Assembly (NCBI GenBank): GCA_040414495.1
Contig: JBEDUI010000090.1
Span: forward strand, 1 to 20,096
Direction of reading: 5' to 3'
DNA from: DATAVB01 sp040414495
Lineage (GTDB): Bacteria > Actinomycetota > Actinomycetes > Mycobacteriales > QHCD01
Length of the DNA stretch: 20,096 nucleotides
The position numbers and the translations under genes were made by a program. The notes below the pieces were generated by a model, which did no database searches, was not told the origin of the DNA, and worked only from the letters and a program-made list of their open reading frames with translations. Of this stretch, positions 1 to 7,103 are shown piece by piece (position 1 is the stretch's first letter; every line of letters starts with the position of its first letter).

Positions 1-1
1 G

Positions 2-1822
2 TCGCCGGCCACCCAGAGCTACCTGGATATCGACAAGATCGTCGGCGCGGCCAGGCTGACCGGCGCGCAGGCGGTGCATCCTGGCTACGGATTTCTGTCC
101 GAGAACCCTGATCTGGCCGCGGCCTGCACCAGCGCCGGTCTGGTTTTTATCGGACCGCCGGTCAAGGCGATCGAGGCGATGGGCGACAAGATCCGGGCCA
201 AGCAGACGGTCAGCGCGGCCGGAGTGCCCGTCGTACCGGGATTCGGCGCGGCCGAACGCAGCGACGAGGAAATCGCGGCCACCACGGTGGAACTGGGATT
301 TCCGGTGCTGATCAAACCGTCGGCCGGTGGTGGCGGTAAGGGAATGCGACTGGTCCGGGGCGAGAGCGAATTGGCGGCCGCGATTGCCGGCGCGCGCCGG
401 GAGGCGTTGGCGTCGTTCGGCGATGACACGTTGCTGGTCGAGCGTTTCATCACGCAACCCAGGCACATCGAGGTACAGGTCGTCGGCGACGCGCGCGGTG
501 CGATCATTCACCTGGGCGAACGGGAATGCAGCCTGCAGCGTCGGCACCAGAAAATCATCGAAGAAGCCCCGTCCCCGTTGCTCACCGCCGAGCAGCGGGG
601 CCGAATGGGATCGGCCGCGGTGGCGGCGGCCCGGGCGGTTGGATATGTCGGTGCCGGTACGGTCGAATTCATCGTCAGCAATGACAATCCCGACGAATTC
701 TTTTTCATGGAAATGAACACACGGCTGCAGGTGGAACACCCGGTCACCGAAATGGTGACCGGCTTGGACCTGGTCGAAATGCAGGTCCGGATCGCCGCCG
801 GTGAGCTGCTGCCGTTCCGGCAGGTGCGGTTGCGCGGGCACGCGGTGGAGGCCCGGGTCTACGCCGAAGATCCGACCCGCGACTTTCTGCCTTCGGCCGG
901 CCCGCTGCTGCGGCTGACCGAGCCGTCCGGGACCCAGGTCCGGGTCGATTCCGGAATCGAGCAGGGCGGCACGGTCGGCACGGATTACGACCCGATGCTG
1001 GCGAAGGTGGTCACCTGGGGCGCCGACCGGGCCGCGGCGCTGCGCCGGATGGACCGGGCGTTGGCCGGTACGACCGTGCTCGGCCTGCATACGAACGTGG
1101 CGTTCCTGCGGCGGTTGCTGGCCGACCCGGACGTGGCAGCGGGCCGGCTGGATACCGGGCTGGTGGAGCGGCGGGCCGAGTCGTTGCGGGCCGAACGGCT
1201 GCCGGCGGCGATCTTCGTGGCGGCCGCGCTGCTGCGGCTGGCCGACCTCGCACCCGAGTCCGACGACCCGTTCGCTCAACCGACGGGTTGGCGGCTGGGC
1301 GAAAAGGCCTGGGCGAGTTGGGTGATGTACGTCGACGGGCACGACCCGGTGACGGTCCGGGCCCGCGACCGCATGGCGTCCGAACAGGGTTTGCGCGCCG
1401 AGGTGGCGGTCGGCGAAGGCACCCCGGCGCTGGCGACACTGTCCACGATGGACTCCGACCTACTGGTCGAGTACGCCGGCGGGTCGCACCACTTCAGCTA
1501 CGCGGTCGATGGCGCGGTGACCTGGCTCGGCCGGGACGGGGCGAGCTGGGCGATCCGCGAGGTGGAACGGCTGGCGGCCGCGCGCCGGGTCGAGGAGGCC
1601 GCGGCCGGGCCGGTGCTGGCGCCGATGCCGGGGACCGTTGCGGCGGTGCACGTGAACGTCGGCGATCAGGTAGCGGCCGGCCAGCCGCTGCTGGTGGTCG
1701 AGGCGATGAAGATGGAGCACGTCCTGGCCGCGCCGGTCGAGGGTGTGGTGAGCACGTTGTCGGTGCGGCCGGGTCAGCCGGTCGCGATGGGAGAAACGTT
1801 GGCGATCGTGGAGTCCGCCTGA
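2..1822 (+). CDS. Acyl-CoA carboxylase alpha chain (biotin carboxylase + BCCP), 5' partial
   Basis: Biotin-dependent carboxylase alpha chain of the acetyl-/propionyl-CoA carboxylase type. It would carboxylate its own biotin using ATP and bicarbonate and pass the group to a beta chain that is not in this window. The frame is open from the left edge, so the gene starts upstream and roughly 50–60 N-terminal residues are missing compared with relatives of about 650–670 residues. Visible in order are the HPGYGFLSEN motif of the biotin-carboxylase N-domain, an ATP-grasp glycine loop (GGGGKGMRLV), the catalytic stretch MNTRLQVEHPVTEMVTG and the C-domain motif HAVEARVYAEDP. A less conserved linker follows, then a C-terminal biotinyl domain with the biotin lysine in EAMKMEH. 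The substrate (acetyl, propionyl or other acyl-CoA) cannot be read from this subunit. No frameshift is seen. The stop is TGA. Confidence 0.95.
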   Translation, partial: SPATQSYLDIDKIVGAARLTGAQAVHPGYGFLSENPDLAAACTSAGLVFIGPPVKAIEAMGDKIRAKQTVSAAGVPVVPGFGAAERSDEEIAATTVELGFPVLIKPSAGGGGKGMRLVRGESELAAAIAGARREALASFGDDTLLVERFITQPRHIEVQVVGDARGAIIHLGERECSLQRRHQKIIEEAPSPLLTAEQRGRMGSAAVAAARAVGYVGAGTVEFIVSNDNPDEFFFMEMNTRLQVEHPVTEMVTGLDLVEMQVRIAAGELLPFRQVRLRGHAVEARVYAEDPTRDFLPSAGPLLRLTEPSGTQVRVDSGIEQGGTVGTDYDPMLAKVVTWGADRAAALRRMDRALAGTTVLGLHTNVAFLRRLLADPDVAAGRLDTGLVERRAESLRAERLPAAIFVAAALLRLADLAPESDDPFAQPTGWRLGEKAWASWVMYVDGHDPVTVRARDRMASEQGLRAEVAVGEGTPALATLSTMDSDLLVEYAGGSHHFSYAVDGAVTWLGRDGASWAIREVERLAAARRVEEAAAGPVLAPMPGTVAAVHVNVGDQVAAGQPLLVVEAMKMEHVLAAPVEGVVSTLSVRPGQPVAMGETLAIVESA

Positions 1823-1894
1823 CCTAGCCGGCACGGTCCGTTTCGCCGGGCACATTGGCGGAACGATCCGGCGCATGTCGGCCGTTCACCGGTC

Positions 1895-2272
1895 ATGGGC
1901 CCGAAGATGGGCGTTGACGCCGGCCACCGCTTCAAAGGTGCAGTCGGCGTTCTCGCGGCTGGCCTCCTGGCCACGGTCCTGGCGCTGGCGCCGATGCGGA
2001 TGCCATCGGTCGAAGCGGTGACCGTCAGCCATGATCATCATCCTGCCGCGGCAGCCCATCACCTCGCGGCCCTGCCCGTACACAAGCACAGCCGGCCGAT
2101 GGTGCAGAAGGCCGGCAATCGGCATGCGATTGACGCGGTCCTGGCCGATACGCCAGGGCTCGGTGCGGTCGGGTTGGTCCACGATGTCGCCCTGACCGCG
2201 GCGTCGATCGCGGACACAGCAAGTACGGCCGCGGCGGCTCGCGGACCTCCAGCGGGCGAGCGCATTTCGTAG
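1895..2272 (+). CDS. Small hypothetical His-rich protein with N-terminal hydrophobic segment
   Basis: I do not recognise a family. The 125-residue frame begins with a short basic stretch and a hydrophobic run of about 20 residues (GAVGVLAAGLLATVLALAP), which could be a signal peptide or membrane anchor. A His-rich section follows (HDHHPAAAAHHLA, then HKH), and the tail is rich in Ala and Thr. Third codon positions are GC-rich, as expected for a real gene here. No good ribosome binding site precedes the ATG; a second ATG lies at 1907. The gene sits alone between the carboxylase and the DksA-type gene. An opposite-strand frame overlaps it but has shadow-like composition (many Arg). A metal-binding exported protein is a guess from the His clusters only. 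Confidence 0.45.
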   Translation: MGPKMGVDAGHRFKGAVGVLAAGLLATVLALAPMRMPSVEAVTVSHDHHPAAAAHHLAALPVHKHSRPMVQKAGNRHAIDAVLADTPGLGAVGLVHDVALTAASIADTASTAAAARGPPAGERIS

Positions 2273-2283
2273 CTCGTAATCGC

Positions 2284-2301
2284 GGCGCCAGCGTCGGCGC
2301 C
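2284..2301. terminator. Short GC-rich hairpin before the DksA-type gene
   Basis: GGCGCC at 2284–2289 and 2296–2301 can pair across a 6-base loop. It lies just after the small His-rich ORF and about 24 bases before the next start codon. There is no T-run, so a factor-independent terminator is only a possibility. It could equally be chance in GC-rich DNA. Confidence 0.25.
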
Positions 2302-2324
2302 CAACCCCGCAGGGAGACCAATCA

Positions 2325-2675
2325 ATGAACCCCGTACCCCTTCCTCCGGTCAGCCCGTCCGGGCTCGATCCGGCCCACCGTTCGATGCTGCGCGGCATGC
2401 TCGAGGAGCAGCGCCGCTTCCGGATCGAACAGATCACCCGCCTGGATTACGCGCCGAACGGCCGCCCGTTCACCGACGCCGACCGAGAGGTCGTGTCGGC
2501 GATTCTGGACGCGGCGCGGATCGCATTGGGCGATATCGACGCGGCGTTGCAGCGTATGAAGGACGGCACCTACGGTCAGTGCACGACCTGTGGTGTGCAG
2601 CTGCGGTTGGAGCGGCTGGAGGTTCTGCCGCAGGCCGCGCTGTGCATGGAATGCCAACGCGCCGCGGCCTCGTAA
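2325..2675 (+). CDS. TraR/DksA-type C4 zinc-finger protein
   Basis: A 116-residue member of the TraR/DksA superfamily. The N-terminal two thirds looks helical (about residues 13–78), followed by a C4 zinc finger with cysteines at 86, 89, 107 and 110 (CTTC … CMEC). Relatives such as DksA and TraR bind the secondary channel of RNA polymerase and modulate initiation. Short actinobacterial members are common but mostly uncharacterised. The ATG is preceded by AGGGAG at a suitable distance, which supports this start. The gene ends 11 bases before the GTG of the kinase–oxidoreductase pseudogene on the same strand, so the two may once have been co-transcribed. The acidic DxxDxA motif at the coiled-coil tip of true DksA is not evident, so the mechanism should not be assumed identical. 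Confidence 0.85.
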   Translation: MNPVPLPPVSPSGLDPAHRSMLRGMLEEQRRFRIEQITRLDYAPNGRPFTDADREVVSAILDAARIALGDIDAALQRMKDGTYGQCTTCGVQLRLERLEVLPQAALCMECQRAAAS

Positions 2676-2686
2676 CGTAACCCGAG

Positions 2687-4173
2687 GTGCAGACTGAGCG
2701 GGTGGCCGAGCCTCCGCTACATCTGCCCTCGCCGTGTGTCATGGTTCTGATCGGACCCGGCGCCTCGGGGAAGTCCACAAAGTTGACCAGCGGCCGCCGC
2801 CCATTTCCCGCCGGACACGATCGTGTCCAGCGACCGGTTGCGGGCGGTGGTCGGGGTCGGCGAGGACGACGTCGCGGCCAGCACCGACGCGTTCGCGCTG
2901 CTCGAGCAGATCGTGGCCAAACGGCTGGCCCGCCGGCTCACCACGGTTATCGACACGCTCGGTCTGGACGAGACCAAACGCCGGAACTGGCTGCGGTTGG
3001 CCCGCGAAGCCGGCCTGCCCTGCATCGCGGTCGCGTTCGACGTGCCGGCGGCGCAATGCCGGGAACGCAATCGCGGCCGGACTAAACGCATTCCGGCGGC
3101 CGTATTGACCCAGCAGGTCAAGTCCTGGCCGGCCGTCCGTGATGGGTTGCCAACCGAGGGTTTCGACCGGGTAATTACCGCGGGCGAGTCGGTTCGGGTC
3201 GTACCGGAATCGTTCGTGACCGCGTCCCAGGCCGCGGAACGGCAGCAGGAACGTCCCGAAGTTTTGCGCTTCGGCCTGCATATCGGCCGTTTCGTATTTG
3301 ACGCTAATATTGCCGACGAATTGGCCGCAATTGTGGCCGCTGCCGAGTCGGCCGGCTTCGATTCGATTTACGTGATGGACCATTTCCGGCAGATTCCGCA
3401 GCTGGGCCGGCCCTGGGAAGACTTCCTGGAGAGTTATACGACGCTGGCCTGGCTGGCGGCCCGTACTGAACGGGTCGCGCTCGGCGCTCTCGTCACCGGA
3501 ATTACGTATCGAAATGTCGCGCACCTAGGAAAGATCGTCGCGACATTGGACGTGCCAGCGGCGGGCGCGCGGTGTGTGGGCTCGGGTTGGCCTGGTTCGA
3601 GGCCGAGCATCGTGCGTACGGCTGGGATTTCCCGGCGGTGCAGGAACGGTACGCGTTGCTGGAGGATGTGCTGCCGATGCTGTGGGGCCGGGCTCTCCGG
3701 CGTTTCATGGCCGGGTGCTCGATGTGCCGGAGACGGCTTGTTATCCGCGACCGATTCAGTCGCGAATTCCGATTGTCGTCGGCGGTAGTGGGGACCGGAC
3801 GTTGCGATTGGCCGCCCGGTACGCCGATGCCGCCAACGTTTTCGGTGATCCGGACACGGTGGCGGCGCGGGCCGCGACAGTACGGGAACACGCAGCCGCG
3901 GCCGGACGCGAGGTGGCGGTGTCGCATCTGTCCACTGTGCTGGTTGGGACAGATGACCATCAGGTCGCTGGCCTGGCGGAGCGGTTGCGGCCGCGGCGGC
4001 AGGATCCGGCCCGGTACGCGGCCTCGGTGCACGCCGGTACGGTAGCTGACCACATCGGACGGTGCCGGCAATTGCTTGAGGCCGGCGTATCCGAGGTCGT
4101 GATCCGGCCGGCCGATCTCACCGACGCCGCGCCGATGGAACACCTGGCCAAGGTTATTGCGGCATTCCGTTGA
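2687..4173 (+). pseudogene. P-loop kinase–F420-type LLM oxidoreductase fusion, frame broken three times
   Basis: Read across three frames, this stretch encodes one protein of about 495 residues. The N-terminal part is a small P-loop kinase-like domain with Walker A GPGASGKST, then VSSDRLRAVVG and VIDTLGLDETKRR. The C-terminal part is a luciferase-like (LLM) flavin/F420-dependent oxidoreductase (FGLHIGRF, DSIYVMDHFRQIPQ, VCGLGLAWFEAEHRAYGW, IPIVVGGSGDRTLRLAARYADAANVFG). This domain order matches a fused family I recall from actinobacteria. The frame changes at about 2776–2787 (one extra base), at 3555–3556 (one missing base) and at 3689–3690 (one missing base). The longest open pieces are 2823–3788 and 3574–4173. 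Residue conservation continues on both sides of each break, so the damage is recent or is sequencing error. The start could be GTG 2687 or GTG 2702. As read, no full-length enzyme can be made. Confidence 0.85.
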
Positions 4174-4185
4174 CCGAATTAGTGC

Positions 4186-4365
4186 TTACTCTGTGTTAGT
4201 CCAACGCCGGCCAGGATCCAACGGCAGCGGAACGTTGAAATGCCGGCTCGACGTCCGACCGCAAATTGTGCAGCGGCCGGTCTGCTCCAGAACCCCGCCA
4301 CCGCCCCATACGGTGTCCCGTTCGGTCTCGACATACAGATGGACATGCTGCGCTTCATCGCTCAT
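4186..4365 (-). CDS. Small hypothetical protein with one CxxC knuckle
   Basis: A 59-residue protein that I cannot assign to a family. It has an acidic, His-containing start (MSDEAQHVHLYVETERD), a glycine patch and a single CTICG knuckle near residues 32–36, followed by a basic/aromatic stretch (SSRHFNVPLPLDPGRRW). One CxxC is half a zinc ribbon, so metal binding would need a dimer or another ligand such as the nearby His. I chose the ATG at 4365 because GGGGGGATTG lies just upstream on the minus strand. A longer in-frame start at 4404 has no such support. The gene converges with the broken oxidoreductase gene, with only about 12 bases between their stops. Confidence 0.55.
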   Translation of the reverse strand: MSDEAQHVHLYVETERDTVWGGGGVLEQTGRCTICGRTSSRHFNVPLPLDPGRRWTNTE

Positions 4366-4402
4366 CTCAATCCCCCCGGTAGGAGAATCGCGGAACGACA
4401 TC

Positions 4403-4558
4403 ATGACACAGCGTGGTCGCCGCCGCAGCGGAAATCGACGGCGTCAATTCGATACGAATACGCTGCCAGACAGACCTTTACCGGATGACGGTGTAGACAA
4501 TGCGGACGTATCTCCGTTCGCGACGCGGCGAGGAGAAATCGCGCGCACACTGGGGTGA
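4403..4558 (+). CDS. Possible 51-residue basic small ORF
   Basis: This frame starts with a very basic stretch (MTQRGRRRSGNRRRQF) and continues with an acidic stretch (LPDRPLPDDGVDNADVSPF). The change of composition is more protein-like than random. It is divergent from the small CxxC gene, and its TGA overlaps the GTG/ATG starts of the next small frame. An AGGAGA lies about 15 bases upstream of the ATG, further than ideal. No family is recognised. The 4366–4790 interval is otherwise without a confident gene, and this entry is a weak proposal. Confidence 0.25.
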   Translation: MTQRGRRRSGNRRRQFDTNTLPDRPLPDDGVDNADVSPFATRRGEIARTLG

Positions 4559-4560
4559 GA

Positions 4561-4920
4561 ATGTCGCTCGCGGAATGGCGACTAAACGGTATAGCGGTTG
4601 TGCAGAGGCGGCGGTACCAATGCGGGGGCGCTGCGGTTTCACGGCGAGCCAGCTACCCAGGGCAAAGTCGGCGCCATTGGTGCGCCCGGACTTCGAACGC
4701 CTATTGCGCAGTGCACGAAAAAGACGGGTGCGTTCCGATAGCCGCGACCGTTTTGTCCGGCCGCGGGCCGAGTATTTGTTGCTTGAGCGTCACGAGGACT
4801 GAACCTGGTCGAGGACGGCGAGCGCGGCCTGGTATTTGCCGGCGAGCCGGTCGCGGGTGTCAGCATCAAGGCGAGCCAGCCGTTCCGGGGCGAGGTTGTG
4901 GGCGATGTCCGCCCGCTTGA
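4561..4920 (+). CDS. Possible Cys/His-rich small ORF (doubtful, overlaps HD gene)
   Basis: The frame begins at ATG 4561, with GGGGTGAGA just upstream, and overlaps the previous stop region (TGA 4556–4558). It shows spaced cysteines and histidines (YQCGG, then HWCARTSNAYCAVHEKDG), which could be a degraded zinc finger. From about 4790 it runs antisense to the 3' end of the HD-domain gene, where it turns into a low-complexity shadow. A real product, if any, would be shorter or frameshifted. No family is recognised. Confidence 0.15.
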   Translation: MSLAEWRLNGIAVVQRRRYQCGGAAVSRRASYPGQSRRHWCARTSNAYCAVHEKDGCVPIAATVLSGRGPSICCLSVTRTEPGRGRRARPGICRRAGRGCQHQGEPAVPGRGCGRCPPA

Positions 4921-5830
4921 TCGGCACCGCGTCCGGGATTCCCGCCAACCGGGTCAGGTAGTCGCGCTGCGGTTCGCCCGGGCGTTTGGTCATCCCGTCG
5001 ACGAGTGCGATCGCCTCGGTCGGCACGCCCAGTTCGGCCAGTTGCCCGGTTGTGCAGTTCGTGTCCTCGACCGAGTCGTGCAGCAGCGCGGCGATCTGCT
5101 GGGTTTCGGTGCCGCCGTTGTTCCGGACGAGTTCGGCGACGGCGCGAACGTGCTTCACGTACTCCGAACCGCTCTTGTCGCTCTGGCCGCGATGGAGGGC
5201 GGTGGCGAGTTTGCCGGCGGCTGCGGCGGTGGTTATGGGCGCGGTCAGGTAGTCGTACGCATCGGCCCAGTCCGCGAACAATTCGGCGAAGGGCTGGCGC
5301 TGGCTCGCCAGCGGCAGGATGTGTACCTGAGTTTCCCGGTAATACGACCGCTGCTTCGCTACCCGCGGATGGGTGTGCAGCCGTTGTACGTTGCTGTAGC
5401 GGTCGGCGAGTTTGACCAACAACGCGTCGGTCGGCGCCGAGGCGAGCCGGTCGAGATATTCCTCGCGCGAATGCGCCGGATCGGTGGTCACCCAGGAAAC
5501 GATCGTCGCGGCGGCGGGACCGAAGTTATCCGCGACCGCTTCGATCGAGCATGGCGTGTCCTCGACGACATCGTGCAGCAACCCGGCGACCAGAACGTCA
5601 GACGACGTGATCCCGGCGTACGTAAGCAAGATCTGCAGGACTTCCCGCAGGTGCACGACGTACGGTTCACCGGCGGGCCGGGTCTGCCCGGCGTGGTATT
5701 TGCGGGCGAATTCGTATGCGCGATTCAGCGCGTCAAGGGAATCCGCGGGTAATTCCGGCCGGGCCGCATCCCAGGATTCCCAGCCGTCGAACGTCCTGAA
5801 CGTATGTCCGCTGTCGATCACGGCCCCCAC
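4790..5830 (-). CDS. Tandem HD-domain phosphohydrolase (RelA/SpoT-hydrolase-like)
   Basis: A 346-residue cytoplasmic protein with two consecutive HD domains of the type seen in the hydrolase half of RelA/SpoT. Domain 1 (about 35–195) has YHAGQTRPAGEPYVVH, the HD pair in LLHDVVED (86–87) and KLADRYSN. Domain 2 (about 205–340) has LHRGQSDKSG, KHV, the HD pair in LLHDSVED (251–252) and KRADIAHN. Both halves keep the metal ligands expected for hydrolysis, so both could be active. No synthetase, TGS or ACT domain is present. Hydrolysis of (p)ppGpp or another nucleotide is an inference from the family. The GTG at 5830 and the GTG at 5821 are both possible starts; GGAAG lies about 10 bases before the second. 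The gene is divergent from the next plus-strand gene. Confidence 0.85.
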   Translation of the reverse strand: MGAVIDSGHTFRTFDGWESWDAARPELPADSLDALNRAYEFARKYHAGQTRPAGEPYVVHLREVLQILLTYAGITSSDVLVAGLLHDVVEDTPCSIEAVADNFGPAAATIVSWVTTDPAHSREEYLDRLASAPTDALLVKLADRYSNVQRLHTHPRVAKQRSYYRETQVHILPLASQRQPFAELFADWADAYDYLTAPITTAAAAGKLATALHRGQSDKSGSEYVKHVRAVAELVRNNGGTETQQIAALLHDSVEDTNCTTGQLAELGVPTEAIALVDGMTKRPGEPQRDYLTRLAGIPDAVPIKRADIAHNLAPERLARLDADTRDRLAGKYQAALAVLDQVQSS

Positions 5831-5949
5831 ACTTCCACTGCCCGACCTTTGCCGCTACGCCGACGAGTATTTCGTCATCGCGGACCCGCGGCTGTACCGA
5901 CGCAAAGCGCCCCAAGAATAGTGGATTTCTCGCGTCGAAGCGGGCAACC

Positions 5950-6549
5950 TTGTCGTCCGTGCGTGAATTTCCTTCGTCAGACCCTGCGTTGGTCATCCCG
6001 TTCACACGTCATGGCCAGCCCGGCCGCGTCAAGGTGTTCTATTGCGCGAGTTCTGATCCCGTGCAACTCGGTTTCGGGCTCGTGGCGCGCTCGTTCGACG
6101 CAGACCTGTTCACCGGATTTCCCGTCATGCGAGCAGACGTCGAATACGACGGCTTGGGATACCTCGCAATGTTCGGCTGGCTCCAACTGGTCACGCACCA
6201 ATGGCCGTCCTTGGAACAACCCGATACGCATATCGATCTCGCTCCCGAACTGGCCGAATTGGATCGGCCGCTCTGTGGCGCCGGCTACCTTCCGACGTTC
6301 TTTGATGCGCCGGCGAACCCCGACCACCCGGATGGCGATTGGATCGCCGAAACCTTCCTGGTCGTGTCACCCACCGGTTCGCGGCCCAAGGAGTTGGCCG
6401 CGCTCGCCGGCTTTCGCTGGGGTTACCACCTCGCGTCGGGCCGACCGACTCTCCTGCCATTGGAAGCGTCGACGCGCGCGGACTGGTCTCGATGCGCGGA
6501 CGTATTGCGCGCTCCCTATCCCTCGTGGTTCTTCGTCGATTCCGTTTAG
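5950..6549 (+). CDS. Uncharacterised conserved-looking protein, ~199 aa
   Basis: I cannot name this family. The protein is about 199 residues, soluble, rich in aromatic residues and without Cys-rich or membrane segments. Notable stretches are VFYCASSDPVQLGFGLVARSFD, FPVMRADVEYDGLGYLAMFGW and PSWFFVDSV at the C-terminus, and it resembles actinobacterial hypothetical proteins. The start is uncertain: TTG 5950 is the longest, and GTG 5959 is equally plausible; neither has a strong ribosome binding site. The 5831–5949 spacer upstream is shared with the divergent HD gene and should hold both promoters, but I see no clear −35/−10 pair. Codon use looks somewhat less GC-biased than in ettA, by eye only. 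A strong hairpin follows the stop. Confidence 0.75.
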   Translation: MSSVREFPSSDPALVIPFTRHGQPGRVKVFYCASSDPVQLGFGLVARSFDADLFTGFPVMRADVEYDGLGYLAMFGWLQLVTHQWPSLEQPDTHIDLAPELAELDRPLCGAGYLPTFFDAPANPDHPDGDWIAETFLVVSPTGSRPKELAALAGFRWGYHLASGRPTLLPLEASTRADWSRCADVLRAPYPSWFFVDSV

Positions 6550-6593
6550 GTCGGCGCGCCCGGCTGAAAGCGCAACAGCCCGGAAATGCGAAG

Positions 6594-6630
6594 GCGTCGG
6601 CGACCGTGAACGACAACCGGCCGCCGACGC
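6594..6630. terminator. Hairpin between convergent genes (bidirectional terminator)
   Basis: GCGTCGGCG at 6594–6602 pairs perfectly with CGCCGACGC at 6622–6630 across a 19-base loop that can pair further (CCG/CGG). It lies between two convergent stops (6549 plus, 6639 minus), as expected for a shared terminator. There is no clear T-run, which is usual in high-GC actinobacteria. Confidence 0.6.
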
Positions 6631-6638
6631 GGAATCGC

Positions 6639-6953
6639 TTACTTCATAGGCTTTTGGTCAGCTTGCGCGGTGTACTTGACGTCGTTTCCCTCTACAGAGG
6701 TAACGGTGACCGTGACTCCGATTTTGGTGCCGTCCATTGCCTCGAGGGTGCACCGGGTGGTCGCGTCAACCTTGGCCTTGAGCTTGTCCGGGCAGCTTAC
6801 GGACTTGGCCTTGGCGTGCGCGACGGCTTCGAGTTTGGATTTCACGCCGGATTCCAGCTCGCCACGTTTGACTACCTTTTGTGATGAGCATCCGGCGGTC
6901 GCCACGAGAGCACCGAGCGCGATTGTCGGCAGGATCAGAAATCTGCTCTGCAC
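6639..6953 (-). CDS. Small lipoprotein, DUF4333-like
   Basis: A 104-residue exported lipoprotein. A hydrophobic signal segment ends in a lipobox-like ATAGC, so Cys22 would be lipidated and anchor the protein to the outer face of the membrane. The mature part contains VSCPDKLKAKVDATTRCTL and a beta-rich GTKIGVTVTVTSVEG stretch. Two cysteines (54 and 68) probably form a disulfide. This pattern matches DUF4333 proteins of actinobacteria, whose function is unknown. The GTG at 6953 was chosen because GAAGGG lies 8 bases upstream. An overlapping ATG at 6960 is in another frame. It is the last gene before a shared terminator and probably has its own promoter, because the upstream gap to the kinase stop is about 150 bases. 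Confidence 0.85.
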   Translation of the reverse strand: MQSRFLILPTIALGALVATAGCSSQKVVKRGELESGVKSKLEAVAHAKAKSVSCPDKLKAKVDATTRCTLEAMDGTKIGVTVTVTSVEGNDVKYTAQADQKPMK

Positions 6954-7103
6954 CGTTCATACCCTTCGATCGGTCTACTGTGGACCATGCGCGCCCAGAC
7001 TAGCGATCGACTGCTCGCGCGTAACCCGGCAGATCGTGCCAGACCCAGCTGCGCCGTTCTGACCTGCGGTCCCGCCGTGAATTCGCAAGCGATTCGACAA
7101 CAG

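Noticed and set aside
1886..2437. 183-codon minus-strand frame opposite the His-rich ORF and DksA gene
   Set aside because: It is antisense to the start of the clear DksA-type gene, Arg/Trp-rich, and without recognisable motifs.
5838..5921. Plus-strand peptide ending DEYFVIADPRLYRRKAPQE looked protein-like
   Set aside because: No start codon or ribosome binding site outside the antisense HD gene, and too short to support as a gene.
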